DNA of 26,235 nt, taken from assembly GCA_002378975.1 (NCBI GenBank), contig DFST01000098.1, forward strand, positions 1 to 26,235, written 5' to 3'. The DNA is from Chitinophagaceae bacterium UBA3430 (lineage in GTDB: Bacteria; Bacteroidota; Bacteroidia; Chitinophagales; Chitinophagaceae). The notes below the pieces were generated by a model. That model had not been told where the DNA came from and did no database searches. It worked only from the letters and a program-made list of their open reading frames with translations. Position 1 is the first letter of the stretch, and every line of letters starts with the position of its first letter. Made by a program: the position numbers and the translations under genes. This document shows positions 6,666-14,832 of the stretch, in pieces.

Positions 6666-7499
6666 TTGCTCACACTCTATCGATGCTGGTTCTGGTTGGG
6701 CGCCCATTGCTGGCCTCGGATGGCAGCTCGGCAGGCCTTCAACCTGTTCATTACCCCACGAATAAAAGTCACCAAACCACTCCCCTCGATCTTCGAGCAG
6801 ACTGAAAAACTGGAATTGATCGATTCGGGCAATCGGTGTAGCGGTTGGAGATGGAATGCTGGTGGTCATACCCGGATCCTAATCTTGCATGGATTTTCCT
6901 CTTCTGCCCGAAACTTTGCACACATAATTGCCGACTTGGTCAAGCGGGGTGCAGAAGTGATCGCCTTTGACGCCCCGGCACATGGAGCCAGTGAGGGAAA
7001 AAGCATCCACTCGTTGAGGTATCGACAATTCATTCAACAGATCCGGCAGCAGTGGGGCCCCGTAGACGGATATATTGCCCATTCATTTGGGGGATTATCA
7101 ATCAGTCTAGCCCTCGAAGAGATGGCCCCCCGGCAAACGGAAAAATTGGTCTTGATTGCCCCCGCTACCGAAACGCGCTCCGCGTTGGATCAACTCAGGT
7201 CCACATTATCCTTGCGGCCCAACATCATGAAGCAGATCGATCGACTGATTGAGATCAAAAGCGGACACCCCGTGGCCTGGTTTTCAGTCAACCGGGTGGT
7301 AGCCCAATTATCGATTCCGATCCTTTGGATACACGACGCCTCGGACGAGATTACACCGCTCGCCGACACCGCTCCAACCAGAGAAAGAAAATCGGCCCGG
7401 GTACAGTTCCGAATCACGGAAGGATTGGGACATCGCCGTGTCTACCGCGATCAATCGGTCTGCCAGGAGATCCTGGATTTTTTAACCCCCGGACGGTAG
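6666..7499 (+). CDS. Alpha/beta hydrolase
   Basis: The product has the alpha/beta hydrolase fold order: an oxyanion-hole LHGFSSS (around residue 74), the nucleophile elbow AHSFGG with Ser about 138, a catalytic Asp in WIHDASDEITP (about 227) and a catalytic His in EGLGHRRVY (about 254). The substrate cannot be predicted; similar Bacteroidota proteins are annotated only as hydrolases. The frame is closed by a stop at 6654, so the start is either TTG at 6666 (277 residues) or ATG at 6720 (259 residues). I chose TTG because relatives seem to carry about 20 residues before the FxTPR motif, but this is uncertain. There is no signal peptide, so the protein is probably cytoplasmic. Confidence 0.82.
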   Translation: MLTLYRCWFWLGAHCWPRMAARQAFNLFITPRIKVTKPLPSIFEQTEKLELIDSGNRCSGWRWNAGGHTRILILHGFSSSARNFAHIIADLVKRGAEVIAFDAPAHGASEGKSIHSLRYRQFIQQIRQQWGPVDGYIAHSFGGLSISLALEEMAPRQTEKLVLIAPATETRSALDQLRSTLSLRPNIMKQIDRLIEIKSGHPVAWFSVNRVVAQLSIPILWIHDASDEITPLADTAPTRERKSARVQFRITEGLGHRRVYRDQSVCQEILDFLTPGR

Positions 7500-7505
7500 T
7501 CTTTG

Positions 7506-7521
7506 TATATATTATTATATA
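7506..7521. repeat. AT-only dyad after the hydrolase gene
   Basis: TATATA-TTAT-TATATA starts seven bases after the hydrolase stop codon. It is a short AT-only inverted repeat of unknown role. It lacks the GC stem of a terminator. Confidence 0.35.
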
Positions 7522-7598
7522 GGGCAAAAGCAAGCTGACGATACGGGTTCGATGACCCGACAATTGAATGAAAAAAACCCCGTTGGTGGAAAATTTCC

Positions 7599-7606
7599 TA
7601 TTCTTG
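7599..7606 (+). promoter_or_regulatory. Possible -7 box (TATTCTTG) for topA
   Basis: TATTCTTG matches TAnnTTTG at 7 of 8 positions, 48 bases before the topA ATG. A start about 7 bases downstream would place the hairpin at 7620-7639 at the very start of the transcript. No -33 element at normal spacing was found, so this is weak. Confidence 0.35.
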
Positions 7607-7619
7607 CTCTAATTTGCTG

Positions 7620-7639
7620 CCGCTGAGAAGCGGTTTTTT
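7620..7639 (+). terminator. Terminator-like hairpin immediately upstream of topA
   Basis: CCGCT-GAGA-AGCGG (7620-7633) is a perfect 5-bp stem with a GNRA-type tetraloop, followed by six T residues (7634-7639). It ends only 15 bases before the topA start codon. It is either the terminator of the hydrolase gene placed unusually far downstream or an attenuator in the topA leader. Confidence 0.6.
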
Positions 7640-7654
7640 ACTTCAAAGTCCATC

Positions 7655-10291
7655 ATGGCAAAAAACCTTTTGATTGTTGAGAGTCCGGCTAAAGCCAAGA
7701 CCATAGAAAAGATCCTTGGATCTGATTTTCAGGTCAAAAGCTGCTTTGGACACATCCGGGATTTGGAAAAAGCGGGTATGGGCATTGACGTTGACCATAA
7801 CTTCGAACCGCGCTACATTGTATCCCCCGATAAACAGAAAGTCGTTAGTGAACTTAAGAGCCTAGCCAAGAAATCCGGTGAGGTTTGGCTGGCAACGGAT
7901 GAGGACCGTGAAGGGGAAGCCATTAGTTGGCATTTGTGCGAGGTTTTGGACCTAAACCCCAAAACGACCAAGCGGATCGTTTTTCATGAAATCACCAAAC
8001 CTGCCATCCTGCAGGCGGTTGAGTCGCCTCGACGCGTCGACATGAATTTGGTCATGGCCCAGCAGGCACGCCGAATTCTAGACCGCATCGTGGGATTTGA
8101 ATTAAGTCCGGTACTCTGGCGAAAAATGAGCATGCGCAACAACCTGAGTGCCGGTCGGGTTCAGAGCGTTGCGGTTCGACTCATTGCCGAACGGGAACGA
8201 GAGATCAACGCATTCAATACTGAAAGTCAATTCAAGATCGAAGGTTCTTTCCAAGCGCCCGATGCAGAAGGAAGAAAAATAAATTTCAAAGCAGAGGGGA
8301 AAAAACAACCCAACGAAAAATCAGCCGATGCCTTCCTTCAATCGTGCAAGGGTGCTGCTTATAAAGTGACCGAGATCCAGGTGAAGCCCGGCAAACGTAC
8401 CCCGGCGCCACCTTTCACGACCTCTACCTTGCAACAGGAAGCGGCCCGTAAGTTGGGATACAGCGTATCGCGTACCATGCAGATCGCCCAGCGTTTGTAC
8501 GAGAATGGATACATCACTTACATGCGTACCGACAGTGTGAATCTGAGTAAGACCGCACTGGCCGATATCACCCAGACGGTTACATCCATGTATGGGAAAG
8601 AATATCATCAGTTCCGCAAATACAAGAACAAAAACGAAAGTGCACAAGAGGCACACGAAGCCATTCGTCCAACCTACATGAGCACAGCACGGATTGCAGA
8701 AGCTGAATGGGCCAAGTTGTATGAACTGATCTGGAAGCGCACCATGGCGTCTCAGATGGCCGATGCCGAATTGGAGAAAACTACCGTTGACATTGAGATC
8801 TCTACGAATAAAGATTCCCTGCAGGCCACCGGCGAAGTATTGAAATTCGACGGTTTTCTGAAAGTATACATGGAAGGGAAAGACGATGATGAATCCGAAG
8901 AAAATCCGGAAGGAATCTTGCCTCCTTTTAAAAAGGGTCAAATCCTTGCCTTGAATCAGCTGAGTGCCATTGAACGTTTTTCTCGTCCCCTGCCCCGCTA
9001 TACCGAAGCTTCCTTGGTAAAGAAATTGGAAGAATTGGGAATCGGACGTCCCTCTACCTATGCGCCAACGATCTCAACCATCCTTAAGCGTGGATATGTA
9101 GAGAAACGCGATAAAGAGGGCATGCGCCGCGCCTTCCAGGTGTTGACCTTGAAAGCGGATACGATCCAAGCAGTCACCGAATATGAGAATACCGGAGCTG
9201 AAAAATCGAAACTGTTTCCCTCCGATCTGGGATTGGTAGTAACCGATTTCCTGAAACAGCATTTTCAGCAGATCATGGATTATGGCTTCACGGCCCACAT
9301 CGAAGATGAATTTGATGAAGTAGCCGAAGGAAAGCGCAAGTGGAACCAGATGATCCAATCGTTTTATCAGCCTTTTAAAAAAGAAGTAGACCAAACCATT
9401 GAAACGGCTGAACGGATCAAAGGCGAACGCTTGCTGGGCACCGATCCCAAATCGGGCAAACCGGTCATCGCCCGAATGGGTCGGTACGGCGCCATGATCC
9501 AGATCGGTAGTGCCGAAGAAGAGGAAAAACCACGATTTGCCAAGATACCGACCGGACAAAGCATCGAAACCATCAGCTTCGAAGAGGCGATGAACTTGTT
9601 TGGCGCCCAGGGGGTCATGGGACAATACGAAGAAAAAGATGTGTTGGTGAATGTGGGTCGATTTGGCCCTTACGTGAAATGGGGCGAGGATTTTATCTCC
9701 CTTCCCAAAGGAACGGATCTTTCTACGGTTGATCTTGACCGCGCCATTGAAGTGATTCGTGAAAAGCAAAAAGCGGATGCACCGGTTGGCCTGTTTCAAG
9801 AAAAACCCATCACCAAAGGAACGGGGCGATTCGGCCCCTACCTCAAATGGGATGGCCTGTTCATCAACGTACCCAAGAAATACGATTTTCAGCGGATCTC
9901 CCAAGCGGAAATGAAAGAGCTGATCGAAGCCAAGGTTCAAAAAGAAGAAAACCGATACATACATCGCTGGCCGGAAGAAAAGATCACGGTAGAAAATGGC
10001 CGATGGGGCCCCCTGATCAAGTACGGCAAGAAAATGATCAACCTACCACGCAAAGCTGACAATTCCCGTTACACACCGGAAGAAGCAGTTGCCTTTACCT
10101 TGGATGACATCAAGGGCTTTATACAGACCGTAGTGCCGGATGCATTCAAAGCCAAGGGAGGTAAAAAGTCTGCCCCGAAAAAAACAGCCACGAAGAAAAC
10201 GGCTACAAAAAAACCAGTAGCAAAAACAACTACCAAATCGGCGTTGCCTAAAAAGACGGCGAAGAAGTCGGCTCCCAAAAAGAAAAAATAG
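7655..10291 (+). CDS. topA: DNA topoisomerase I (type IA)
   Basis: TopA relaxes negatively supercoiled DNA by cutting one strand through a 5'-phosphotyrosine. The N-terminal Toprim domain has Glu9 (LLIVESPAKAK) and the acidic triad Asp82, Asp84 and Glu86 (ATDEDREGE). The active-site Tyr289 lies in ITYMRTDSVNLS. SAGRVQSVAVRLI and RPSTYAPTISTILKRGY complete the core. The C-terminal half has no Cys4 zinc fingers. Instead there are four TopA C-terminal repeats beginning near residues 609 (GRYG), 668 (GRFGPYVKWG), 724 (GRFGPYLKWDG) and 782 (GRWGPLIKYG), then a Lys/Ala/Thr/Pro tail (about 835-878) like histone H1, probably for non-specific DNA binding. The length, 878 residues, is normal. A hairpin with a T-run sits 15 bases before the start. 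Confidence 0.98.
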   Translation: MAKNLLIVESPAKAKTIEKILGSDFQVKSCFGHIRDLEKAGMGIDVDHNFEPRYIVSPDKQKVVSELKSLAKKSGEVWLATDEDREGEAISWHLCEVLDLNPKTTKRIVFHEITKPAILQAVESPRRVDMNLVMAQQARRILDRIVGFELSPVLWRKMSMRNNLSAGRVQSVAVRLIAEREREINAFNTESQFKIEGSFQAPDAEGRKINFKAEGKKQPNEKSADAFLQSCKGAAYKVTEIQVKPGKRTPAPPFTTSTLQQEAARKLGYSVSRTMQIAQRLYENGYITYMRTDSVNLSKTALADITQTVTSMYGKEYHQFRKYKNKNESAQEAHEAIRPTYMSTARIAEAEWAKLYELIWKRTMASQMADAELEKTTVDIEISTNKDSLQATGEVLKFDGFLKVYMEGKDDDESEENPEGILPPFKKGQILALNQLSAIERFSRPLPRYTEASLVKKLEELGIGRPSTYAPTISTILKRGYVEKRDKEGMRRAFQVLTLKADTIQAVTEYENTGAEKSKLFPSDLGLVVTDFLKQHFQQIMDYGFTAHIEDEFDEVAEGKRKWNQMIQSFYQPFKKEVDQTIETAERIKGERLLGTDPKSGKPVIARMGRYGAMIQIGSAEEEEKPRFAKIPTGQSIETISFEEAMNLFGAQGVMGQYEEKDVLVNVGRFGPYVKWGEDFISLPKGTDLSTVDLDRAIEVIREKQKADAPVGLFQEKPITKGTGRFGPYLKWDGLFINVPKKYDFQRISQAEMKELIEAKVQKEENRYIHRWPEEKITVENGRWGPLIKYGKKMINLPRKADNSRYTPEEAVAFTLDDIKGFIQTVVPDAFKAKGGKKSAPKKTATKKTATKKPVAKTTTKSALPKKTAKKSAPKKKK

Positions 10292-10354
10292 CTTTTCAAC
10301 GGTTGTGGATATTTATCCGGTTGAATACAACGCCGGCTGTGTGATATTGTGCGC

Positions 10355-11221
10355 ATGAACGCAGCCGTGAATGAATCAGAATGGGCCGCATTGATCCAAC
10401 TGATCGATGATCCGGATGAAGAAATATTCCAAGCCGTCTCTCAGCGGATCGCAGCCTGTGGCCTGTCCGTACTCCCTCAGCTGGAACAAATTTGGGAAAC
10501 AGCCGAACACCCGGAACATCAAAATCGGTTGGATGCGCTGATTCGTCGCATTCAGTTTGAAGACATCCAAAAACAGTTTGACCATTGGCGTTTGCAAGAA
10601 TTGCCCGACCTATGGAGTGGATTGCTGATCCTAGATCAACTGAACCATCGAGAAGACCGATCGGATGCCTTGTGCACCTCCCTGGAACAACTTCGAAGAA
10701 ATGCCTGGCTGGAATTGAATCAATACCTCACACCGCTGGAACAAATCAATGTATTGAGTCGCGTTTTGTTTGAACACAACAGCTTCAAAGGAATTGACCC
10801 TGTTCGGGAAAAGATTGAAAATTATTTCTTGGGCGATGTATTGCTCAAAAGGACAGGAAATCAGATGGGGCTAGGTCTATTGCTCCTCGTGCTGGCAGAG
10901 AAATTAGACCTACCGCTACATGCCATGCAAGTGCCAGGATTGTTTGTATTGGGATCTCCCAATATTCTTCCCTCCCGCCAACGAACAGGCATTGAATCCA
11001 TCGACTTTTATGTAGATCCACAGACCGGCGAACTATTCGGGCGCGTCGAAATCGAACAATTCCTGCGTCGGGTACATCAACCCTTGGAAGATGTGTATTT
11101 TTCACCACTTACCAATCCAGAGTTAATCGGAGTTTGGCTCAAGAAATTGCAGCAAAAAGCCGAGGAGAACGGCGACAAATCGCTGGTCGATCAGATCCAG
11201 GAATTAGTAAACAGTCTCTGA
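10355..11221 (+). CDS. SirB1/transglutaminase-like family protein, catalytic residues apparently absent
   Basis: The 288-residue product has a helical N-terminal half (about 1-130) and a C-terminal half resembling SirB1-type transglutaminase-like proteins (Transglut_core2): LEQINVLSRVLFEHNSFKG, then GNQMGLGLLLLVLAEKLDLPLHAM and VPGLFVLG. In active members a Cys lies near the start of the helix after GN, and a His lies in the PGHF-like strand. Here those places hold Gln/Met (GNQMG) and Leu (PGLF), so catalysis looks unlikely. ATG at 10355 is preferred; GTG at 10349 would add two residues. The gene begins 63 bases after topA with no visible terminator, so it may be cotranscribed. It converges on the oxidoreductase gene with only 4 bases between stop codons. 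Confidence 0.75.
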   Translation: MNAAVNESEWAALIQLIDDPDEEIFQAVSQRIAACGLSVLPQLEQIWETAEHPEHQNRLDALIRRIQFEDIQKQFDHWRLQELPDLWSGLLILDQLNHREDRSDALCTSLEQLRRNAWLELNQYLTPLEQINVLSRVLFEHNSFKGIDPVREKIENYFLGDVLLKRTGNQMGLGLLLLVLAEKLDLPLHAMQVPGLFVLGSPNILPSRQRTGIESIDFYVDPQTGELFGRVEIEQFLRRVHQPLEDVYFSPLTNPELIGVWLKKLQQKAEENGDKSLVDQIQELVNSL

Positions 11222-11225
11222 TTCT

Positions 11226-12656
11226 TTAGATCTTCCAACCGCTTCGGTATTCGCGCTTTACGAACTGATTCGCTTCATCGAAGTTGGTAATCTTCATGTT
11301 CGCGGCATCCCAAAGCAGCTTCTTTCTTCCCAGGTATTTATCCTCCCATCCTTTCAATTTGGGATTCTTCAGCATCCAACTACGAATGGCCAAATTGCCC
11401 ATGAGAATGCTCTCTGTGAATGGCCCGGCATACTCAAATGGTGAACTGGTGGTTGCATTGCCATAACCGGCACGACAGGCATTGACCCATTGCAAGTAAT
11501 GTCCTTCCGGTACGCGCGGCAATGTCGGCACATGATCAAATTCTTTCATCCGAATCGTGGGGAGCAATCGAGGATTGGCTCCGTAACAATCGATCAGCAT
11601 CTTTCCTTTGGTACCAACGATCAGCACTCCACCATCCCAATTGCCAAATGCTTCTTCCGGCAATAGATCTTGCGGTCGCTCGGGGAGTAGCCCGCCATCG
11701 TGCCAGGAAACCCGAAGATTCCCTTTACCATCGGTTCTTGGATAGTTGAGGTGTATGATGGAAGCAGGCGGACAGGCATCCAGATTGGGCGTATCATTCC
11801 ACATCTCCTTCCAAATGGTCGCCACACTACATTCGGCCGAATCCGGATACCGGATAGGCAGTATTCGGAATATAGGGTCCATGATGTGGCAGGCCATATC
11901 GCCTAACGCACCAGTGCCGAAGGCCCACCATCCCCTCCAATTAAATGGCAGATAAGCTGGATTATAATCTATAAATGAAGCAGGTCCTAGCCATAGATCC
12001 CAATCCAACTCGGCGGGTACATCAAACTTGCCCGTCGGCGTGGGAATACCCTGAGGCCAAACCGGACGGTTCGTCCAGGCATGAGCCTCCACCACATCAC
12101 CGATCAGTCCTGCCTGAAACATCTCCTGTGCTTTGCGCACGCCGTCGCCCGAACCACCCTGGTTGCCCATTTGGGTAATGACCTTGTATCGCTTGGCTGC
12201 CTCTGTTAATTGACGTGCTTCGTAAATGTTATGGGTAAGCGGCTTCTGGGTATAAACGTGCTTACCCAATTGCATGGCAGCGATGGTAGCCACTGCGTGG
12301 GTATGGTCGGGTGTAGAGATGGAACAGGCATCAATGGTATTCTTTTCCTTGTCCAGCATTTCCCGGAAATCGCGGTAGTAGGTGGCTTTGGGGTAACGCT
12401 TACGAGCATCCTTGGCCTGTCGATCGTCGACATCACAGAGTGAAACAATATTCACAAAGGGACTCTTGGCGAACTCCATCAAATCGCTGGCTCCCTTCCC
12501 GCCTACGCCGATACCGGCTATGTTTAGTTTATCGCTGGGGGCAATGAAACCATTTCCCATGACATGCCGAGGTATGATCATGAATCCTGCAGCAGCAACC
12601 GTGGTTTGGCGGAGGAATTGCCCACGGGAAATGGTAGAAGCGGAGCGCTTTTTCAT
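11226..12656 (-). CDS. Gfo/Idh/MocA family oxidoreductase with Tat-like leader
   Basis: The 476-residue protein begins with a Tat-type leader (SRGQFLRQTTVAAAGFMI), then an NAD(P)-binding Rossmann fold starting at LNIAGIGVGGKG. The middle has SISTPDHTHAVATIAAM and VYTQKPLTH, where the usual EKP motif reads QKP as is common in this Bacteroidota subgroup. GDMACHIMDPIF (around residue 260) carries a conserved His in the C-terminal domain. Members oxidise or reduce sugar hydroxyls, or act on modified glycosides; the substrate here is unknown. The second Arg of the twin-arginine pair is Gly, so export by Tat is questionable. ATG at 12656 is chosen over an in-frame TTG at 12662. It follows cytidine deaminase by 48 bases. 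Confidence 0.88.
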   Translation of the reverse strand: MKKRSASTISRGQFLRQTTVAAAGFMIIPRHVMGNGFIAPSDKLNIAGIGVGGKGASDLMEFAKSPFVNIVSLCDVDDRQAKDARKRYPKATYYRDFREMLDKEKNTIDACSISTPDHTHAVATIAAMQLGKHVYTQKPLTHNIYEARQLTEAAKRYKVITQMGNQGGSGDGVRKAQEMFQAGLIGDVVEAHAWTNRPVWPQGIPTPTGKFDVPAELDWDLWLGPASFIDYNPAYLPFNWRGWWAFGTGALGDMACHIMDPIFRILPIRYPDSAECSVATIWKEMWNDTPNLDACPPASIIHLNYPRTDGKGNLRVSWHDGGLLPERPQDLLPEEAFGNWDGGVLIVGTKGKMLIDCYGANPRLLPTIRMKEFDHVPTLPRVPEGHYLQWVNACRAGYGNATTSSPFEYAGPFTESILMGNLAIRSWMLKNPKLKGWEDKYLGRKKLLWDAANMKITNFDEANQFVKREYRSGWKI

Positions 12657-12704
12657 AAGCAATCGTTGTGCTGATGAAGATAAAAGAAAAAAGGGGATGA
12701 ATGA

Positions 12705-13190
12705 TCAGGAGCGAAGTCCCTGCCCGGTGAAGGCAAAAGGCAATAAGCTATTGGCCGATTCAATGCAATGAACCGCCCCCTCCATACCTGAAAGGATCAA
12801 ACGGATTGGGCGCTGAAAACGAAGTTCGTATTCGAGCAAAGCCTGCCGGCACATGCCGCAGGGATAAAGCGGCACATAGCTGGATTTGTCTTTGGGATGA
12901 TAACTGATGGCCAAGGTTTCAATGGCGTCACCCGGATAACGCAGGGCGGCATGTCCCAGCAATACACGCTCGGCACAAGTACCCACTGGATAAGATGCAT
13001 TCTCTTGATTGGAACCCGTAACAACGGCGCCGGAAATCAATCGGGCAGCAGCCCCTACCCAAAAATTGGAATACGGCGCATAGGCCAATTCAGTAACCTG
13101 ACGAGCTTCCTGCAGCAAGGAGCGGTCTGATTCGGAAAGTGCCGAATCATCCGGCCATTCTTCGTATTGAAAAGGGTGTTGCTTGATCAC
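12705..13190 (-). CDS. cdd: Cytidine deaminase
   Basis: Cytidine deaminase converts cytidine and deoxycytidine to uridine and deoxyuridine in pyrimidine salvage. The zinc-site motif TCAERVLLG gives Cys72 as a ligand and Glu74 as the proton shuttle, and PCGMCRQ gives Cys111 and Cys114, so this is the three-cysteine (tetrameric-type) arrangement. AYAPYSNFWVGAA is the conserved N-terminal substrate block. The length, 161 residues, is a little above the usual 130-150. The start appears to be GTG at 13190, because the same frame is closed upstream by the signal peptidase stop codon. Only 15 bases separate it from lepB, so the two are probably cotranscribed. Confidence 0.95.
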   Translation of the reverse strand: MIKQHPFQYEEWPDDSALSESDRSLLQEARQVTELAYAPYSNFWVGAAARLISGAVVTGSNQENASYPVGTCAERVLLGHAALRYPGDAIETLAISYHPKDKSSYVPLYPCGMCRQALLEYELRFQRPIRLILSGMEGAVHCIESANSLLPFAFTGQGLRS

Positions 13191-13205
13191 CAGAACAAGG
13201 TAACA

Positions 13206-14762
13206 TTATTTCACGAACCGGAATAGGCGATCCCAGCGGGGTCCCCCTTCCCAACTGAACCAGATTAGTGACGCCTTGCCCACTACACGGTCCTCGGGTA
13301 CAAATCCCCAGAAGCGCGAATCCTGTGAGCCATGTCGGTTGTCGCCCATCATCCAGTAATAATCCATCTTGAACGTATAGGTAGTTACCGATTTCCCATT
13401 TAACATGAACCGATCGCCCACCCGACTGAATTTGTTGTGCTCGTACAAACGAATGGCGCGCTCATAAATGGGATAATTTTCTGCTGTAAGGGTTAACGTA
13501 GCTCCTTTTTTGGGTATCCAGATCGGACCGAAATAATCCAATGTCCATTTATGGGCCGCATCGTAAGGAAACAACCGATTTGCCCAGTTAGACAGATCGA
13601 TGGAATCGGGATGAAGCACATCCGGTTGAATGGAGGTAGCCAGTCCGTTGCTGCGCATTTTCTCGACCGATACAGCCGGTAAGTTGCGGATGTAAAATTG
13701 ATTTAACCCAATGGGCACAACATCATTTAAAAAATCTACTTCGTATTCGGATTTAAGCAGATCCGGATCCAACATTTGTCCGTTCGTGGCAACAAAATAA
13801 CTCATCACCGAATGAGGCGGCGGCGTTTGTTTGACGCCGCTAATGTATACATCGCCGGCTCGGATCTCCAACGTATCGCCCGCAACAGCCACACAACGTT
13901 TGATGTAGTTATCCGTCTTGTCGACCGGATGCACAGCCAAAGGCAATGTGTCGGCATTCGCGAGGATATATGTGCGTCCTGCGTCCACATCTCCATTGCC
14001 CAACTCTCGGCAAAGTGCCTGAAACTCCCGGAATGATTGATACCCCGGTCGATTTACTACCGTATCCCCCGCGGGAAAATTAAAGACCACGGCATCCAAG
14101 CGCTCTACCGGAGAAGCGAACCATCGGATGTACGGGATCTGCACTTCGGATACATAAGATTTGCTGGTTGATCCAAAGGGCATGTAATTGTGTACGAATG
14201 GAACAGACAGCGGGGTATTGGGAATACGAGGACCGTAACTGAACTTACTGACAAACAGGAAGTCGTTCACCAAAAGGCTTTTCTCCATGGATCCCGAGGG
14301 AATCGTGTAGGCTTCAAAAACAAAAGTGCGAATCAGCGTAGCTGCTACAATCGCGAAGATGGCCGCATCATACCATTCGCGCCAACCTTGCTTGACGTGT
14401 TTGCGAACGGCTTCTGGTCCGATGAATTTTGGTTGTTGATTGTAACCCAACCAAGGAAAATAAAACGGGGCCAACAAGCTGGCAGCAAGATGATCCAGTA
14501 CGGAGAAACGTCCGAATAGTTTCGCGAATTCAATGTAAATGCCGGGGGTAATGAACCAACCGATCACCGGTATGAATTGCCAAAACACCCAGTGCTTGGG
14601 CCGTTCGGCCAACCCTTGCATGATCCAGGTATTGTAAAAGGGCACAAAGGCTTTCCAAGCAGGAATACCTGCTGCCTGAAACAAACGGGCCAGTCCCGGA
14701 GCCGGGAGCAAAACCAACAATACACTGACCAGATAGACCGTGATAAAATGAGCAAGAGGCAT
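13206..14762 (-). CDS. lepB: Signal peptidase I, large Bacteroidota form
   Basis: Signal peptidase I removes signal peptides from exported proteins at the outer face of the inner membrane. The catalytic Ser158 lies in IPSGSMEKSL and the general base Lys288 in NYIKRCVAVAGDTLEI; the GDNRHGSQDSRFWG block closes the active site. At 518 residues it is much longer than the roughly 324-residue E. coli enzyme. The extra sequence consists of an N-terminal membrane region (residues 1-110, with about three hydrophobic segments) and a long insertion between the Lys motif and the GDN box. The transmembrane anchor directly preceding the Ser motif is AAIFAIVAATLIRTFVF. A consensus -7 box lies 17 bases upstream of the ATG. 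Downstream cytidine deaminase follows closely. Confidence 0.96.
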   Translation of the reverse strand: MPLAHFITVYLVSVLLVLLPAPGLARLFQAAGIPAWKAFVPFYNTWIMQGLAERPKHWVFWQFIPVIGWFITPGIYIEFAKLFGRFSVLDHLAASLLAPFYFPWLGYNQQPKFIGPEAVRKHVKQGWREWYDAAIFAIVAATLIRTFVFEAYTIPSGSMEKSLLVNDFLFVSKFSYGPRIPNTPLSVPFVHNYMPFGSTSKSYVSEVQIPYIRWFASPVERLDAVVFNFPAGDTVVNRPGYQSFREFQALCRELGNGDVDAGRTYILANADTLPLAVHPVDKTDNYIKRCVAVAGDTLEIRAGDVYISGVKQTPPPHSVMSYFVATNGQMLDPDLLKSEYEVDFLNDVVPIGLNQFYIRNLPAVSVEKMRSNGLATSIQPDVLHPDSIDLSNWANRLFPYDAAHKWTLDYFGPIWIPKKGATLTLTAENYPIYERAIRLYEHNKFSRVGDRFMLNGKSVTTYTFKMDYYWMMGDNRHGSQDSRFWGFVPEDRVVGKASLIWFSWEGGPRWDRLFRFVK

Positions 14763-14778
14763 CTTGAAAAATTATGCC

Positions 14779-14786
14779 CAAATCTA
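14779..14786 (-). promoter_or_regulatory. Consensus -7 box (TAGATTTG) for lepB
   Basis: TAGATTTG on the minus strand is an exact match to TAnnTTTG and would start transcription about 10 bases before the lepB ATG. The -33 position has no TTTG. The box overlaps an inverted repeat at 14785-14806. Confidence 0.55.
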
Positions 14787-14806
14787 CCGGAAAATCAATC
14801 CCGGTA
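14785..14806. repeat. Inverted repeat TACCGG-N10-CCGGTA upstream of lepB
   Basis: Perfect 6-bp arms are separated by 10 bases, one helical turn centre to centre being about 16 bases. The repeat overlaps the 5' edge of the lepB -7 box and lies just after the pdhB stop codon. There is no T-run, so it is not an obvious terminator. It could be an operator, but a 6-bp arm match may also be chance. Confidence 0.4.
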
Positions 14807-14832
14807 CATCAGAAAGCTGTTAATGTTGGGGC

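Noticed and set aside
7544..7559. CGGGT-N6-ACCCG hairpin as terminator of the hydrolase gene
   Set aside because: The stem is only 5 bp and no T-run follows on either strand, so intrinsic termination is not supported.
9074..9964. A 296-codon open frame on the minus strand opposite topA
   Set aside because: It lies fully within topA, which has all its catalytic motifs. The antisense product is rich in Phe, His and Arg, as expected of a shadow frame, and has no family motif.
10150..10291. Repeat array at the topA 3' end as a mobile or CRISPR-like element
   Set aside because: The repeats are in-frame codons for the Lys/Ala/Thr tail. There are no spacers or conserved repeat units.
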